Shown: positions 26,142-34,223 of the stretch, piece after piece
How positions within the stretch are numbered: the stretch's first letter is position 1
How the letters are laid out: each line of letters begins with the position of its first letter
Source of the DNA: Pseudomonadota bacterium
Lineage (GTDB): Bacteria; Pseudomonadota; Alphaproteobacteria; Sphingomonadales; Sphingomonadaceae
DNA: 64,000 nucleotides
Assembly: GCA_023400405.1 (NCBI GenBank)
Contig: JAEXFD010000007.1
Span: forward strand, 124,001 to 188,000
Direction: 5' to 3'
Notes under the pieces: model-generated
Database searches by the model: none
Told to the model about the DNA's origin: nothing
Seen by the model: the letters and a program-made list of their open reading frames with translations, nothing else
Translations under genes and position numbers: made by a program

Positions 26142-27544
26142 AGGCTCCGCTCGTCCTGTCCGGCCTGCTCGCGGCGACCGCAGCCCATGCCCAATCGCGC
26201 AGCTTCGCCGCCCCCGAAGCGCCCACCTCGATCGCGGGCTATGGCCCCGACCTCGTGCCGAAGGACGAAAGGAGCCGGGCCGAACTCCTGAGAGCAACCG
26301 CCTTCGATGCCACCCTCTACGGCATGTCAGCCTATCTCCAATATGAGCAGCTCTATCGCCAGGTTTTCGACCACAGTTCAGCGAACTTCACCGGCTTCAA
26401 CCGCTTCGCGCACGAACGCGACTTGGCCGGCCCCGACTATGCGACCTTCAAGGTGCCCAACACCGACACGATCTATTCGACCGCCTGGATCGACCTGACC
26501 CAAGGCCCGGTCGAGATCCGCATCCCTCCGACCCGCCTCAGATACTTCACGCTCAACCTGTTCGACATCTTCGGCAATCCGGGCAATCTGAGCAACCGGA
26601 CGATCGGCTTCGAGGGCGGACGTTTCCTGCTGGTTCCCCCGGGCTGGAAGGGCACGGCGCCGCGCGGCGCGAGGATTTACCGCGCGGCGACGCCACAATT
26701 GTGGATCCTGATGCGGGCTTTCGCCCAGTCCGAGCCGGAAGTGCGCATTGCGCGCGCGTTCCAGGACAATGTCCGGATCATCCCCAAGGCCGGGACCGCG
26801 CAGGCGCAAAGCCGCGCGACGCCTCCGGCGCCGGCCGCCGGCGTGATCGGCTACCTCCGTGCGCTCAACTATCTGCTGCGGGTCAACGGATGCCAGCCCG
26901 GCGAGGAAGCCCTGGTCTCGCGATTCCGGCCGCTCGGCATCCTGGCGGATCGCCCGTTCGATCCCACTTCGCTCGATGCCGCCGCGCTCGCCGCGATCGA
27001 AGGCGGCTACAAGGATGCGCTAGCCGTCATCACCGGTGCGAAGGCGCAGCTGGGCGAGTTGACCGCGACCGGCTGGATGAAAGTGAACAAGGGCGAATAC
27101 GGGTTCAACTATCTGCGCCGCTCGGTCACCAACATGGCGGGGCTCGGCGCCAATGTCCGCGAGGAAAACGCGTCCTACACGGCGTTCGCCGACGGCGATG
27201 GCAAGCCGCTGGACGGCTCGGCTTCGCGCTATGTGCTGCGGCTGCGCACCCCGCCGCCGGTGAATGCTTTCTGGTCGGTGACACTGTACGACGCCAAGAG
27301 CTTCGCGCTGTATCCAAACGCGCTGCGTCGCTACCTGATCGGCGATCGCACGCCTGGATTGCAGGTGGAGCCGGATGGATCGATCCGGATCCGCATCCAG
27401 CATCAGCGGGGGGGAGACGGGAACTGGCTGCCGGCGCCGGCGGGCAAATTCTTCGTCGTCCTGCGCGCCTATAGCCCCAAGCCGCCGATGCTCGACGGCC
27501 GCTGGCTGCCCCCGGCGATCGTCGCGGAGGGGACGGCGCAGTGA
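26138..27544 (+). CDS. exported DUF1254/DUF1214 protein (copy 2)
   Basis: 468 residues. A short signal peptide (LVLSGLLAATAAHAQ) leads into the DUF1254 part, with FKVPNTDTIYSTAWIDL and YFTLNLFDIFGNPGN. The DUF1214 part has PPPVNAFWSVTLYDAKSFALYPN, YLIGDRTPG and NWLPAPAGKFFVVLRAY. The ATG overlaps the dehydrogenase stop. An exported protein translated in the middle of a cytoplasmic acyl-CoA operon suggests that it acts on the same substrate before uptake. No catalytic residues are established for the family. Confidence 0.87.
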   Translation: MKAPLVLSGLLAATAAHAQSRSFAAPEAPTSIAGYGPDLVPKDERSRAELLRATAFDATLYGMSAYLQYEQLYRQVFDHSSANFTGFNRFAHERDLAGPDYATFKVPNTDTIYSTAWIDLTQGPVEIRIPPTRLRYFTLNLFDIFGNPGNLSNRTIGFEGGRFLLVPPGWKGTAPRGARIYRAATPQLWILMRAFAQSEPEVRIARAFQDNVRIIPKAGTAQAQSRATPPAPAAGVIGYLRALNYLLRVNGCQPGEEALVSRFRPLGILADRPFDPTSLDAAALAAIEGGYKDALAVITGAKAQLGELTATGWMKVNKGEYGFNYLRRSVTNMAGLGANVREENASYTAFADGDGKPLDGSASRYVLRLRTPPPVNAFWSVTLYDAKSFALYPNALRRYLIGDRTPGLQVEPDGSIRIRIQHQRGGDGNWLPAPAGKFFVVLRAYSPKPPMLDGRWLPPAIVAEGTAQ

Positions 27545-28614
27545 GCGCATCCGCAGTCGAAGCCAATTCCGGCACCACCCCGGTTCGTCCCGGTTATGCG
27601 CTCGACCTCGCCGCGCTCGACGCCTGGATGCGGGATCGGGTCCCGGACTATGCAGGCCCACTGCACGTCGAGCAGTTCCGCGGCGGCCAGTCGAACCCCA
27701 CCTACAAATTGGTGACGCCCCGCAAAAGCTATGTGCTGCGCAAACAGCCGCCCGGGCCGTTGCTGAAAGGCGCGCATGCCGTCGATCGCGAGGCGAAGAT
27801 ATTGGCGGGTCTCGGACGAGCCGGCTTCCCGGTCGCTGCCGTCTACGGCGTCTGCACGGATCCCCAGATCCTCGGCACGCTCTTCTACGTGATGGACATG
27901 GTGGAGGGCCGGATTTTCTGGGATGCTGCCCTGCCCGACCTCGACAAGCCAGCCCGCGCGCAGCTCTTCGACGCCATGAACGCCACGATCGCCGAGCTGC
28001 ACGGGATCGACTATGAAGCGGTCGGCCTCGGCGATTATGGCCGGCCTGGCAATTATTTCGAGCGCCAGATCGCGCGCTGGTCGAAACAATATCTCGACGA
28101 TGCCGATGCCGGGCGCGATCCGTGGATGGACCGGCTGGTCGAATGGCTGCCAGCCCATATTCCGGCCGACGACGCGACCAGCATCGTCCATGGCGACTTC
28201 AGGATCGACAACCTGATCTTCCATCCCACCGAGCCGCGCGTGCTGGCGGTGCTCGACTGGGAGCTTTCGACCCTCGGTCATCCGGGGGCCGATTTCGCCT
28301 ATCACGCGATGATGTATCGGATGCCGCCCCATATCGTTGCCGGGCTAGGCGGCACGAGCCCGGCGGCACTCGGCATTCCCGAAGAGCGCGACTATCTCGC
28401 CGCCTATTGCGCGCGGAGAGGGTTGGCGGCGATGCCCGGCTACGACTTTTACATCGCCTTCAATTTCTTCCGGCTCGCTGCGATCTTCCACGGCATCAAG
28501 GGGCGAGCGCTACGCGGCAATGCAGCCTCAGCCCGGGCGCGCGAGCGTGCGGCCGTGCTGCCGGAGCTGACGCAACTCGCCTGGGCGCAGGCGGAACGGG
28601 CCGGTGCGCAATGA
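27541..28614 (+). CDS. APH-family kinase, LvaA-like (putative 4-hydroxyacyl-CoA kinase), second copy
   Basis: 357 residues. The loop FRGGQSNPT is near residue 45, with a YVLRKQ Lys near 65. HGDFRIDN is the catalytic loop near 218, followed by LAVLDWELSTLGHP. It closely parallels the kinase at 7,519 (GGQSNPT, KSAHAVDRE/KGAHAVDRE, HPTEPRV and DWELSTLG occur in both). The GTG start overlaps the DUF1254 stop and its own stop overlaps the next gene. The association with an ACAD10/11-like dehydrogenase supports a hydroxyacyl-CoA substrate. Confidence 0.86.
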   Translation: MSASAVEANSGTTPVRPGYALDLAALDAWMRDRVPDYAGPLHVEQFRGGQSNPTYKLVTPRKSYVLRKQPPGPLLKGAHAVDREAKILAGLGRAGFPVAAVYGVCTDPQILGTLFYVMDMVEGRIFWDAALPDLDKPARAQLFDAMNATIAELHGIDYEAVGLGDYGRPGNYFERQIARWSKQYLDDADAGRDPWMDRLVEWLPAHIPADDATSIVHGDFRIDNLIFHPTEPRVLAVLDWELSTLGHPGADFAYHAMMYRMPPHIVAGLGGTSPAALGIPEERDYLAAYCARRGLAAMPGYDFYIAFNFFRLAAIFHGIKGRALRGNAASARARERAAVLPELTQLAWAQAERAGAQ

Positions 28615-29399
28615 CCGAACCTTCGATCACGCTCGACATGTCCGACGGCATTGCCTGGTTGACCATGTCACGCCCCGACAAACGCAATGCCATCGATCCG
28701 GACTTCGCCCAGGCGCTCGAGGAACTCGCCGATCGCTGTGCCGCCGACCCGCAGGTACGCTGCGTCGTGCTGACGGGAAGCGGGCGCTTCTTTTCGGTCG
28801 GCGGAGACGTCGCGACCTTCGCGGCCGCGGGCGACGGCGTGAGCGATGCCGTCGGCGCCCTGGCCCGTAACCTCCATGCCGGCGTCTATCGCCTCGCCAC
28901 GATGGAAAAGCCGCTGGTCACCGCGATCAACGGACCCGCCGCGGGCGCCGGGCTGAGTCTCGCCATCCTCGGAGACATCGCGATCGCCGCCGCCTCGGCC
29001 CATTTCACCATGGCGTATAGCGCGATCGGGTTCACCCCGGATGGCGGAGCTTCTTGGTGGCTGCCCCGCCTCGTCGGCATGCGGCGTGCGCAGGAAATGC
29101 TGCTCACCAACCGACGAATCGACGCTGAAGAGGCGGCGGCAATCGGATTGGTGACGCGGACGGTTTCCGACGACGCGCTATCGGCAGCAGCGCTCGAAAC
29201 GGCCGCAGCACTCTCCAAGGGCCCGACGCGAGCGCTTGGGGGAGGCCGGGCGCTCCTCCGGGAATCGGCCACCACCGAGTTGAAGAAGCACTTGGAGAGC
29301 GAGGCAGCATCGATCGCATCGATGGCCGGATTTCCCGAGGGTCGAGAGGGGATAGCGGCGTTTTCGGAAAGGCGGCCGCCGATATACCGTCGATGCTAA
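28611..29399 (+). CDS. enoyl-CoA hydratase/isomerase
   Basis: This crotonase-fold protein has 262 residues. RFFSVGGDVATF and AINGPAAGAGLSLAILGDI form the oxyanion hole. The region FTMAYSAIGFTPDGGASWWLPRLVG carries Asp near the second usual catalytic position and no Glu at the first, as in PaaG- or isomerase-like members. The ATG overlaps the kinase stop (ATGA), and it is the last gene of the operon. It would act on the enoyl-CoA produced by the dehydrogenase/kinase pair. Confidence 0.88.
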   Translation: MTEPSITLDMSDGIAWLTMSRPDKRNAIDPDFAQALEELADRCAADPQVRCVVLTGSGRFFSVGGDVATFAAAGDGVSDAVGALARNLHAGVYRLATMEKPLVTAINGPAAGAGLSLAILGDIAIAAASAHFTMAYSAIGFTPDGGASWWLPRLVGMRRAQEMLLTNRRIDAEEAAAIGLVTRTVSDDALSAAALETAAALSKGPTRALGGGRALLRESATTELKKHLESEAASIASMAGFPEGREGIAAFSERRPPIYRRC

Positions 29400-29709
29400 T
29401 CTCGCCGCCACTCCCCCAAGCGAGCCGGGCTTGGGTCCCCGACCCACCGGCGCTGCTCGACCTCGGACATGCCGAAATTGTCGCGCGTCCGCGCCTTCGA
29501 TGCGGGCAATAGCGGGTGCGGTCGGCGCCGGCCTGGGGCGTCGCCTTGATGGTATCGAGCGGATAGACGTGGAGATGGCGCTTCGGTGTCCCTTCGGCAA
29601 TATCGGTGGGCAACTGGCGGCCTTCAGGATTTGCGGCTGCCTTCGCTTCCTCGGGCTCTGCCTCCGCAGGAGCCCGAGCCTTCGCCACGCCGCGCGTGCA
29701 GACATTCAC
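29396..29709 (-). pseudogene. possible frameshifted gene remnant in the gap before the GntR gene
   Basis: This gap of nearly 400 bases is otherwise empty. On the minus strand one frame reads from a GTG at 29,709 through an Ala/Glu-rich stretch and HLHVYPLDTIKATPQAGADRT. A different frame then continues with SKARTRDNFGMSEVEQRRW and VGDPSPARLGEW to a natural TAG at 29,396. Together they look like one short protein broken by a single-base shift near 29,515. I do not recognise the family. The end overlaps the stop of the enoyl-CoA hydratase gene. The reading is tentative. Confidence 0.3.
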
Positions 29710-29796
29710 TCGTCCCCGTGGAATAAGCGCTGCTGATTCCGACGTGATGCTTTTCGAGCCAAAGTTGAATATCGTCTTACAAAAAAGGGGAGGCCG

Positions 29797-30477
29797 ATGA
29801 GCTTAGATAAAGTCGTGCCGGCGACCGACGACAGGACTCTGGATCTGAGGCTATCGGAGCGCATCGAACGCGATATCATGTCAGCCGCCTACGCCCCGGG
29901 AGAACGGCTGCGCGAACAGGATCTCGCGGTCCGTTACGGCGCGAGCCGGCCTTCGATTCGCGAGGCGCTGCGGACCGTGGCCCAATCCGGATTCGTCGAG
30001 ATTCAGCCCTGGAGAGGCGCACAGGTTATCGAACTCGGACATGGCGACCTTCTGCAACTCACGACACTCATGGAGGAAGCCTACGCTCTCTGCGCCGAAC
30101 TTGCCGCCCGTAAGGCGGATGGCGCCGCGATCGACGAACTCCGACACCGTTTGGCGGATTTGGAGGCAGCGGTGGCGAGGGCCGAGGATCGGAACGAAGT
30201 CTATCGCCTATCCTTCGCGATCGGTCGCTGTATCGGCCTGACATCCGGAAGTCGCCATGCATTCCGGCAACTCGTTCAGTCGGGCAATCTCGTTCTCTGG
30301 CAGCATCGGCTGCTGCGCCCCGGCGACGCTCTGTCGGACGCTCAGTCTCTTCACGCTTATCGTGTCCTGGTCTCCGCGGTCGAGCGACGCCAGGCTGAGG
30401 CCGCGGCCGCCGCAGCGCGCCTGATCATCATCCTGATGCGCGACCTCTTTAGCGATCGTTTAGCGAAGATTGTTTGA
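29797..30477 (+). CDS. GntR-family regulator (FCD-type)
   Basis: 226 residues. An N-terminal winged helix (LSERIERDIMSAAYAPGERLREQDLA, then GASRPSIREALRTVAQSGFVEIQPWRGAQV) is diagnostic of GntR/FadR regulators. The C-terminal all-helical part would be an FCD effector domain, although the metal-binding His residues of typical FCD proteins are sparse here. An AAGGGGAGG site precedes the ATG. It lies 90 bases upstream of, and in line with, the quinoprotein dehydrogenase gene, so control of that gene is likely but unproven. Confidence 0.88.
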   Translation: MSLDKVVPATDDRTLDLRLSERIERDIMSAAYAPGERLREQDLAVRYGASRPSIREALRTVAQSGFVEIQPWRGAQVIELGHGDLLQLTTLMEEAYALCAELAARKADGAAIDELRHRLADLEAAVARAEDRNEVYRLSFAIGRCIGLTSGSRHAFRQLVQSGNLVLWQHRLLRPGDALSDAQSLHAYRVLVSAVERRQAEAAAAAARLIIILMRDLFSDRLAKIV

Positions 30478-30503
30478 CAATCCTGTCGCCGCGGCAATAC
30501 CCA
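30474..30503 (+). promoter_or_regulatory. possible sigma70-type promoter of the quinoprotein operon
   Basis: TTGACA at 30,474-30,479 overlaps the stop of the GntR gene. It is followed after 18 bases by TACCCA. The -35 element is exact and the -10 element is poor. It is placed about 65-95 bases before the dehydrogenase ATG. Confidence 0.35.
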
Positions 30504-30567
30504 CAGTGTCGCTAGGGGCGGCGTAGCGCGAGTCGGAACCAGTCCGCCCAGCAAAGGGGACGGATCG

Positions 30568-32610
30568 ATGCCGCGTATCGCGACCGAACGGCAGGACGAC
30601 GCTCCTGCCATCCTGCCGGACAGCGCTTCGGCGAATAGCAACATAGCCGAGATGGACCGACGCACCCTGCTGGCAAGCGGCGCCGCGTTGATAGTGGCGG
30701 GATCGGCCTCCGCGGATGCCTCTCCGCGATCCGGAACCCGCGCGGATCAGGAATGGCCGGTCTACGGCGCGACCAACGCCGCGACCAAATATTCGCCGCT
30801 CGCGCAGATCCATGCCGGCAATGTCGCCGATCTCGCGATCGCCTGGGAATGGATCTCTCCGGACGCCGCGATCCTCGCCGCCAATCCCGAGCTCAAGCCC
30901 GGCGAGTTCCAGGCGACGCCAATCATGATCGATGGCATGCTCTTCGTTTCCACGGCCATGTCGCAGGTCGCGGCGATCGATCCCGCGACCGGGAAGACAC
31001 TCTGGGTGTACGACCCGGGCAGCTGGCGACACGGCTATCCGACGACCAAGGGCTTTCAGCATCGCGGCGTCGCCTATTGGCGTCACGGGGCCGACCGCCG
31101 CGTCCTGATCGCGACCGGCGACAATCGCCTCATCGCGCTCGACGCGCGCAACGGCACCCCGGTCCCCACATTCGGCAAGCAGGGCGAAGTCGATTTGTCG
31201 GCGATCGGATTGCAACGCCCTATCACCGGCGCGCCGAGCAGCCTGATGGGTGTGACCTCCCCGCCGCTCGTCTGCCGCGACGTCGTCGTCGTCGGCCAAT
31301 ATATCGACGATCGCTCCAGCCAGTCGCCGATGCCCGCGGGCGATGTGCGCGGCTTCGACGTGCGCAGCGGCAAGCTGCTCTGGAGCTTCCACACCGTCCC
31401 CGAGCCCGGCGAATACGGCGCAGAGAGCTGGGAGGGCGGATCGGCGGCGCGCAATGGCAATGCCAATGTCTGGGCGCCGATGAGCGCCGACGATGCGCTC
31501 GGCATCGTCTATCTGCCCTGCAGCTGCCCGACCAACAACTTCTATGGCGGCGATCGGCCGGGCGACAATCTGTTCGGCAACAGCCTGATCGCGCTAGACG
31601 TGAAGACGGGCAAGCGCCGCTGGCACTTCCAGATGGTCCATCACGACCTGTGGGACTATGACCTGCCCTGCGCGCCGAACCTGATCGACGTGACGGTCGA
31701 TGGCAAGCGCATCCCGGCGGTCGCGCAGGTCACCAAGCAGGGCTTCTGCTTCGTCTTCGATCGCCGTACCGGCCGGCCGCTCTGGCCGATCGAGGAGCGC
31801 CCGGTACCGCAATCGACGATCGCCTCGGAGCGCACCGCAGCAACCCAGCCCTTCCCGACCAAACCGCCCCCCTTTGAGCGGCAGGGCGTGACGGACGCCG
31901 ACCTGATCGACTTCACGCCCGAATTGAAGGCGGCCGCGCGCGAGATCCTCGCGCGCTACGACCATGGACCGCTGTTCACGCCGCTCGGCACGCGTGCCAC
32001 AATGGTCCTGCCGAGCTGGGTCGGCGGCGCCAATTGGGGCGGCGCGGCGGTCGATCCCGAGACCGGCATGCTCTACGTGCCTTCGCTGACGGCAGCGGTG
32101 TCGATGGCGCTCGATCCTTCGGGCAAGCGCAGCGATGCCGGTGACGGCGCGCAAGAGATCGCGGGCCAGGCGAGCGTGGTTCGCGGCCCCGGCGGGATGC
32201 CGCTGCTCAAGCCGCCTTATGGCCGGATCACTGCGATCGACCTCAACCGGGGCGAGATCGCCTGGACCCGCCCGAACGGTCCGGGCGCCAAGGACCTGCC
32301 GGCCTTCGCGCCGTACAACACGGGCTGGACCGGCACGACCGGCCGCACCGGGCCGCTGCTCACACGCACGCTGCTGTTCCTCGGCGAAGGACCGCACAGC
32401 CCGGTCTCCAGGAAGGTGCTGCGCGCCTATGACAAGCGCACCGGAGAGGTGCGCGGCGAAGTCGCGCTGCCCGATCACACGCTCGGGCCGCCGATGACCT
32501 ATATGGCCGGCGGGCGCCAGTTCATCGTTTGCGGGATGGGCTTCCGCACGGGCCCGCACCGCCTGGTCGCGCTGGCGCTGCCCTCCCAAACCACTGGAGC
32601 TTCGAAATGA
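30568..32610 (+). CDS. exported PQQ-dependent dehydrogenase (quinoprotein glucose/alcohol dehydrogenase-like)
   Basis: 680 residues. After the AAGGGGACGG site and ATG, a Tat-like signal (DRRTLLASGAALIVAGSASA) leads to an eight-bladed propeller. WPVYGATNAATKYSPLAQI, ATPIMIDGMLFVSTAMSQ, HHDLWDYDLPCAPNLIDV and GGANWGGAAVDPETGML are typical of soluble-domain quinoproteins. It has no N-terminal membrane domain as in Gcd and no cytochrome domain. The vicinal Cys-Cys of alcohol dehydrogenases is not seen; a PCSCP motif lies elsewhere. Periplasmic oxidation of an alcohol or sugar-like hydroxyl is expected, with electrons passed to a cytochrome. The stop overlaps the next ATG. Confidence 0.9.
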   Translation: MPRIATERQDDAPAILPDSASANSNIAEMDRRTLLASGAALIVAGSASADASPRSGTRADQEWPVYGATNAATKYSPLAQIHAGNVADLAIAWEWISPDAAILAANPELKPGEFQATPIMIDGMLFVSTAMSQVAAIDPATGKTLWVYDPGSWRHGYPTTKGFQHRGVAYWRHGADRRVLIATGDNRLIALDARNGTPVPTFGKQGEVDLSAIGLQRPITGAPSSLMGVTSPPLVCRDVVVVGQYIDDRSSQSPMPAGDVRGFDVRSGKLLWSFHTVPEPGEYGAESWEGGSAARNGNANVWAPMSADDALGIVYLPCSCPTNNFYGGDRPGDNLFGNSLIALDVKTGKRRWHFQMVHHDLWDYDLPCAPNLIDVTVDGKRIPAVAQVTKQGFCFVFDRRTGRPLWPIEERPVPQSTIASERTAATQPFPTKPPPFERQGVTDADLIDFTPELKAAAREILARYDHGPLFTPLGTRATMVLPSWVGGANWGGAAVDPETGMLYVPSLTAAVSMALDPSGKRSDAGDGAQEIAGQASVVRGPGGMPLLKPPYGRITAIDLNRGEIAWTRPNGPGAKDLPAFAPYNTGWTGTTGRTGPLLTRTLLFLGEGPHSPVSRKVLRAYDKRTGEVRGEVALPDHTLGPPMTYMAGGRQFIVCGMGFRTGPHRLVALALPSQTTGASK

Positions 32611-33437
32611 TGGCACTTGATGCGTTGACTCGCCGCACCCTGCTTTCGGGCATTGCCGCGGGCGCCACCCTCGCCGCCATCGCGCCGGCCCGGGCGGCGG
32701 GCGAGGCGATCAAGCATTATATCCTGATCGAGCTGCTGCCGGGCGCCGACCAGCTCGAGCTCGATCGCTGGTACATGACCTATCACGCGCCGCAGGTGCA
32801 TCGCGCTTATCGGGCGTGGCAGCGCGACTATATCTCGTTCCGCTCCTATCTCCCGGCGCCCGAAGCGGTGCAGGCGTTCGGCGTCAAATACGGCCGGATG
32901 ACCGAAATCCATTTCGATTCGCTCGCGCAGTTCCGCGAGAGCCGGATCAACGGCCTGTATGGCGGCGAGCTCGATTCCTTCACGCCTCCGCCCGGCGGCT
33001 GGCGCGGCAATCGCCTGTTCCGCACTTCGACGGCGACGATCCCCGCCAATCCGGACACGCTTTACGTCTCACTCGCGACGCCACCCAAGGAGACCCCCTA
33101 TCTGCGCTGGGTCGTCTTCTTCCGCTATCCGTCGACCGTCACCGCTGCGGACGGCGATGCCTGGTTCGACCAGAACTTCGCCAAGGCGGTGGCCGCGCTT
33201 CCCGGCGTGAAGCGGTTCGGGCGCTACAACGCCGTGAGCGATCGCGCCGGTTTTCCGCGCGCGCTGGAGATCTGGTTCGACGACTATCCTGCTTGGAAGG
33301 GCGCGTTGCTCATGCCCGGCGTCAAGCTGCCGGCTCCACCATGGCAGGGCGGAAGTCTGCTCGACGGCAGCGTCTCGATGTTCGTAGGCGAAAACCCCGA
33401 CATCGATTTCCTGCACGATGCGCGCGTGGTCCCCTGA
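32607..33437 (+). CDS. Tat-exported protein with tandem EthD-like domains
   Basis: 276 residues. The N-terminus (TRRTLLSGIAAGATLAAIAPARA) is a twin-arginine signal. Two dimeric alpha/beta-barrel-like repeats follow. The first is around residues 35-115 (ILIELLPGADQLELDRWYM, HAPQVHRAYRAW) and the second around 165-250 (WVVFFRYPSTVTAADGDAW, LPGVKRFGRYNAVSD). The ATG overlaps the quinoprotein stop (ATGA), so the two are made together and both go to the periplasm. EthD-like proteins are normally cytoplasmic. A role in handling the oxidised product of the dehydrogenase is possible. No catalytic residue is evident. Confidence 0.72.
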   Translation: MMALDALTRRTLLSGIAAGATLAAIAPARAAGEAIKHYILIELLPGADQLELDRWYMTYHAPQVHRAYRAWQRDYISFRSYLPAPEAVQAFGVKYGRMTEIHFDSLAQFRESRINGLYGGELDSFTPPPGGWRGNRLFRTSTATIPANPDTLYVSLATPPKETPYLRWVVFFRYPSTVTAADGDAWFDQNFAKAVAALPGVKRFGRYNAVSDRAGFPRALEIWFDDYPAWKGALLMPGVKLPAPPWQGGSLLDGSVSMFVGENPDIDFLHDARVVP

Positions 33438-33450
33438 CCGAGCCACAATG

Positions 33451-33472
33451 GCGGGCTAAGGCTGCAGCCCGC
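33451..33472. terminator. bidirectional hairpin between convergent genes
   Basis: GCGGGCT and AGCCCGC are perfect 7-bp arms around an eight-base loop. The structure spans the end of the leftward TetR gene and lies 13 bases after the rightward EthD-like gene. There is no T-run. Confidence 0.4.
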
Positions 33473-34055
33473 GCCAGTGATAGACGATCGATCGCACCGA
33501 CCTAGTGATCCAGTCGAGAAACTGCTCATCCCGCCCGGGGTCGCCCTGGTCGATCCATCGGACATAGCCGTCGAGCATGAACGTCGTCACGGCTTCGGCC
33601 ATGATCAGGGTCGGTCCCGGTGCGTTCTCCTCCGGGCCGAGAATGTCGGTCTCGCGCTCGATGACGGCCTGGACCAGCGCGGCACTCAACTGCTCGAGAT
33701 GGCACGCGAAGGTCGGATCGTGTGCCGCATGGCGCACGAGCAGCTTCATCGCCGCCGCGTGCGCGCGCGCGACCGGCAACGTCCGGCGGACACGGTCGGT
33801 CCACCACCTCGCCTCCTCGCGATCGGCCGCGAGGATCGCCTCCACCACTTCGTCGAGCACGGCATGGACCAGCGCATCCTTCGACTTGAAATAGCGGTAG
33901 AGAATCACTTTCGAGACCCCTGCCCGTCCGGCCACCTGATCCATGGTCGATTGCCGGATCCCGCTCTGCTCGAACACCTCCGCCGCAGCGCGCAGCAACT
34001 GCTCGCGGCGCTGGACGCGGTGCGCGTCGATCATTTCCGAATAGGTCGTTCCCAT
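33456..34055 (-). CDS. TetR-family regulator
   Basis: 199 residues. The N-terminal helix-turn-helix reads LLRAAAEVFEQSGIRQSTMDQ then AGVSKVILYRYFKSKDAL. A C-terminal ligand domain follows, with a cluster of Trp and Arg near the end. It is divergent from the TonB receptor gene, with several GTnAC half-sites between them. It probably represses the receptor and itself. The start at MGTTYSE lacks a clear ribosome site; a Met at codon 8 is an alternative. Confidence 0.88.
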   Translation of the reverse strand: MGTTYSEMIDAHRVQRREQLLRAAAEVFEQSGIRQSTMDQVAGRAGVSKVILYRYFKSKDALVHAVLDEVVEAILAADREEARWWTDRVRRTLPVARAHAAAMKLLVRHAAHDPTFACHLEQLSAALVQAVIERETDILGPEENAPGPTLIMAEAVTTFMLDGYVRWIDQGDPGRDEQFLDWITRSVRSIVYHWRGLQP

Positions 34056-34136
34056 GTTCAGACGCTCGCCCAGTCCGGCCGATTTGGCAAATCGCCATGC
34101 TCCAACAACCTTCTCCCGGCCACTTCCCTTAACAGT

Positions 34137-34174
34137 GTTTACTCGCAAGTAACGTGCTGTTACCAGTGGGTGAC
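34137..34174. promoter_or_regulatory. cluster of inverted GTnAC half-sites in the TetR/TonB receptor divergent promoter
   Basis: TTACTCGCAAGTAA (34,139-34,152), GTAACGTGCTGTTAC (34,149-34,163) and GTTACCAGTGGGTGAC (34,159-34,174) are overlapping imperfect palindromes with similar half-sites. They occupy the middle of the 168-bp divergent region. This is a good candidate operator for the adjacent TetR regulator. Confidence 0.55.
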
Positions 34175-34223
34175 AGAAAGAGTCGAGACGGCTTCGACCG
34201 GACTTGACGGGGAGGAGTGAAGA

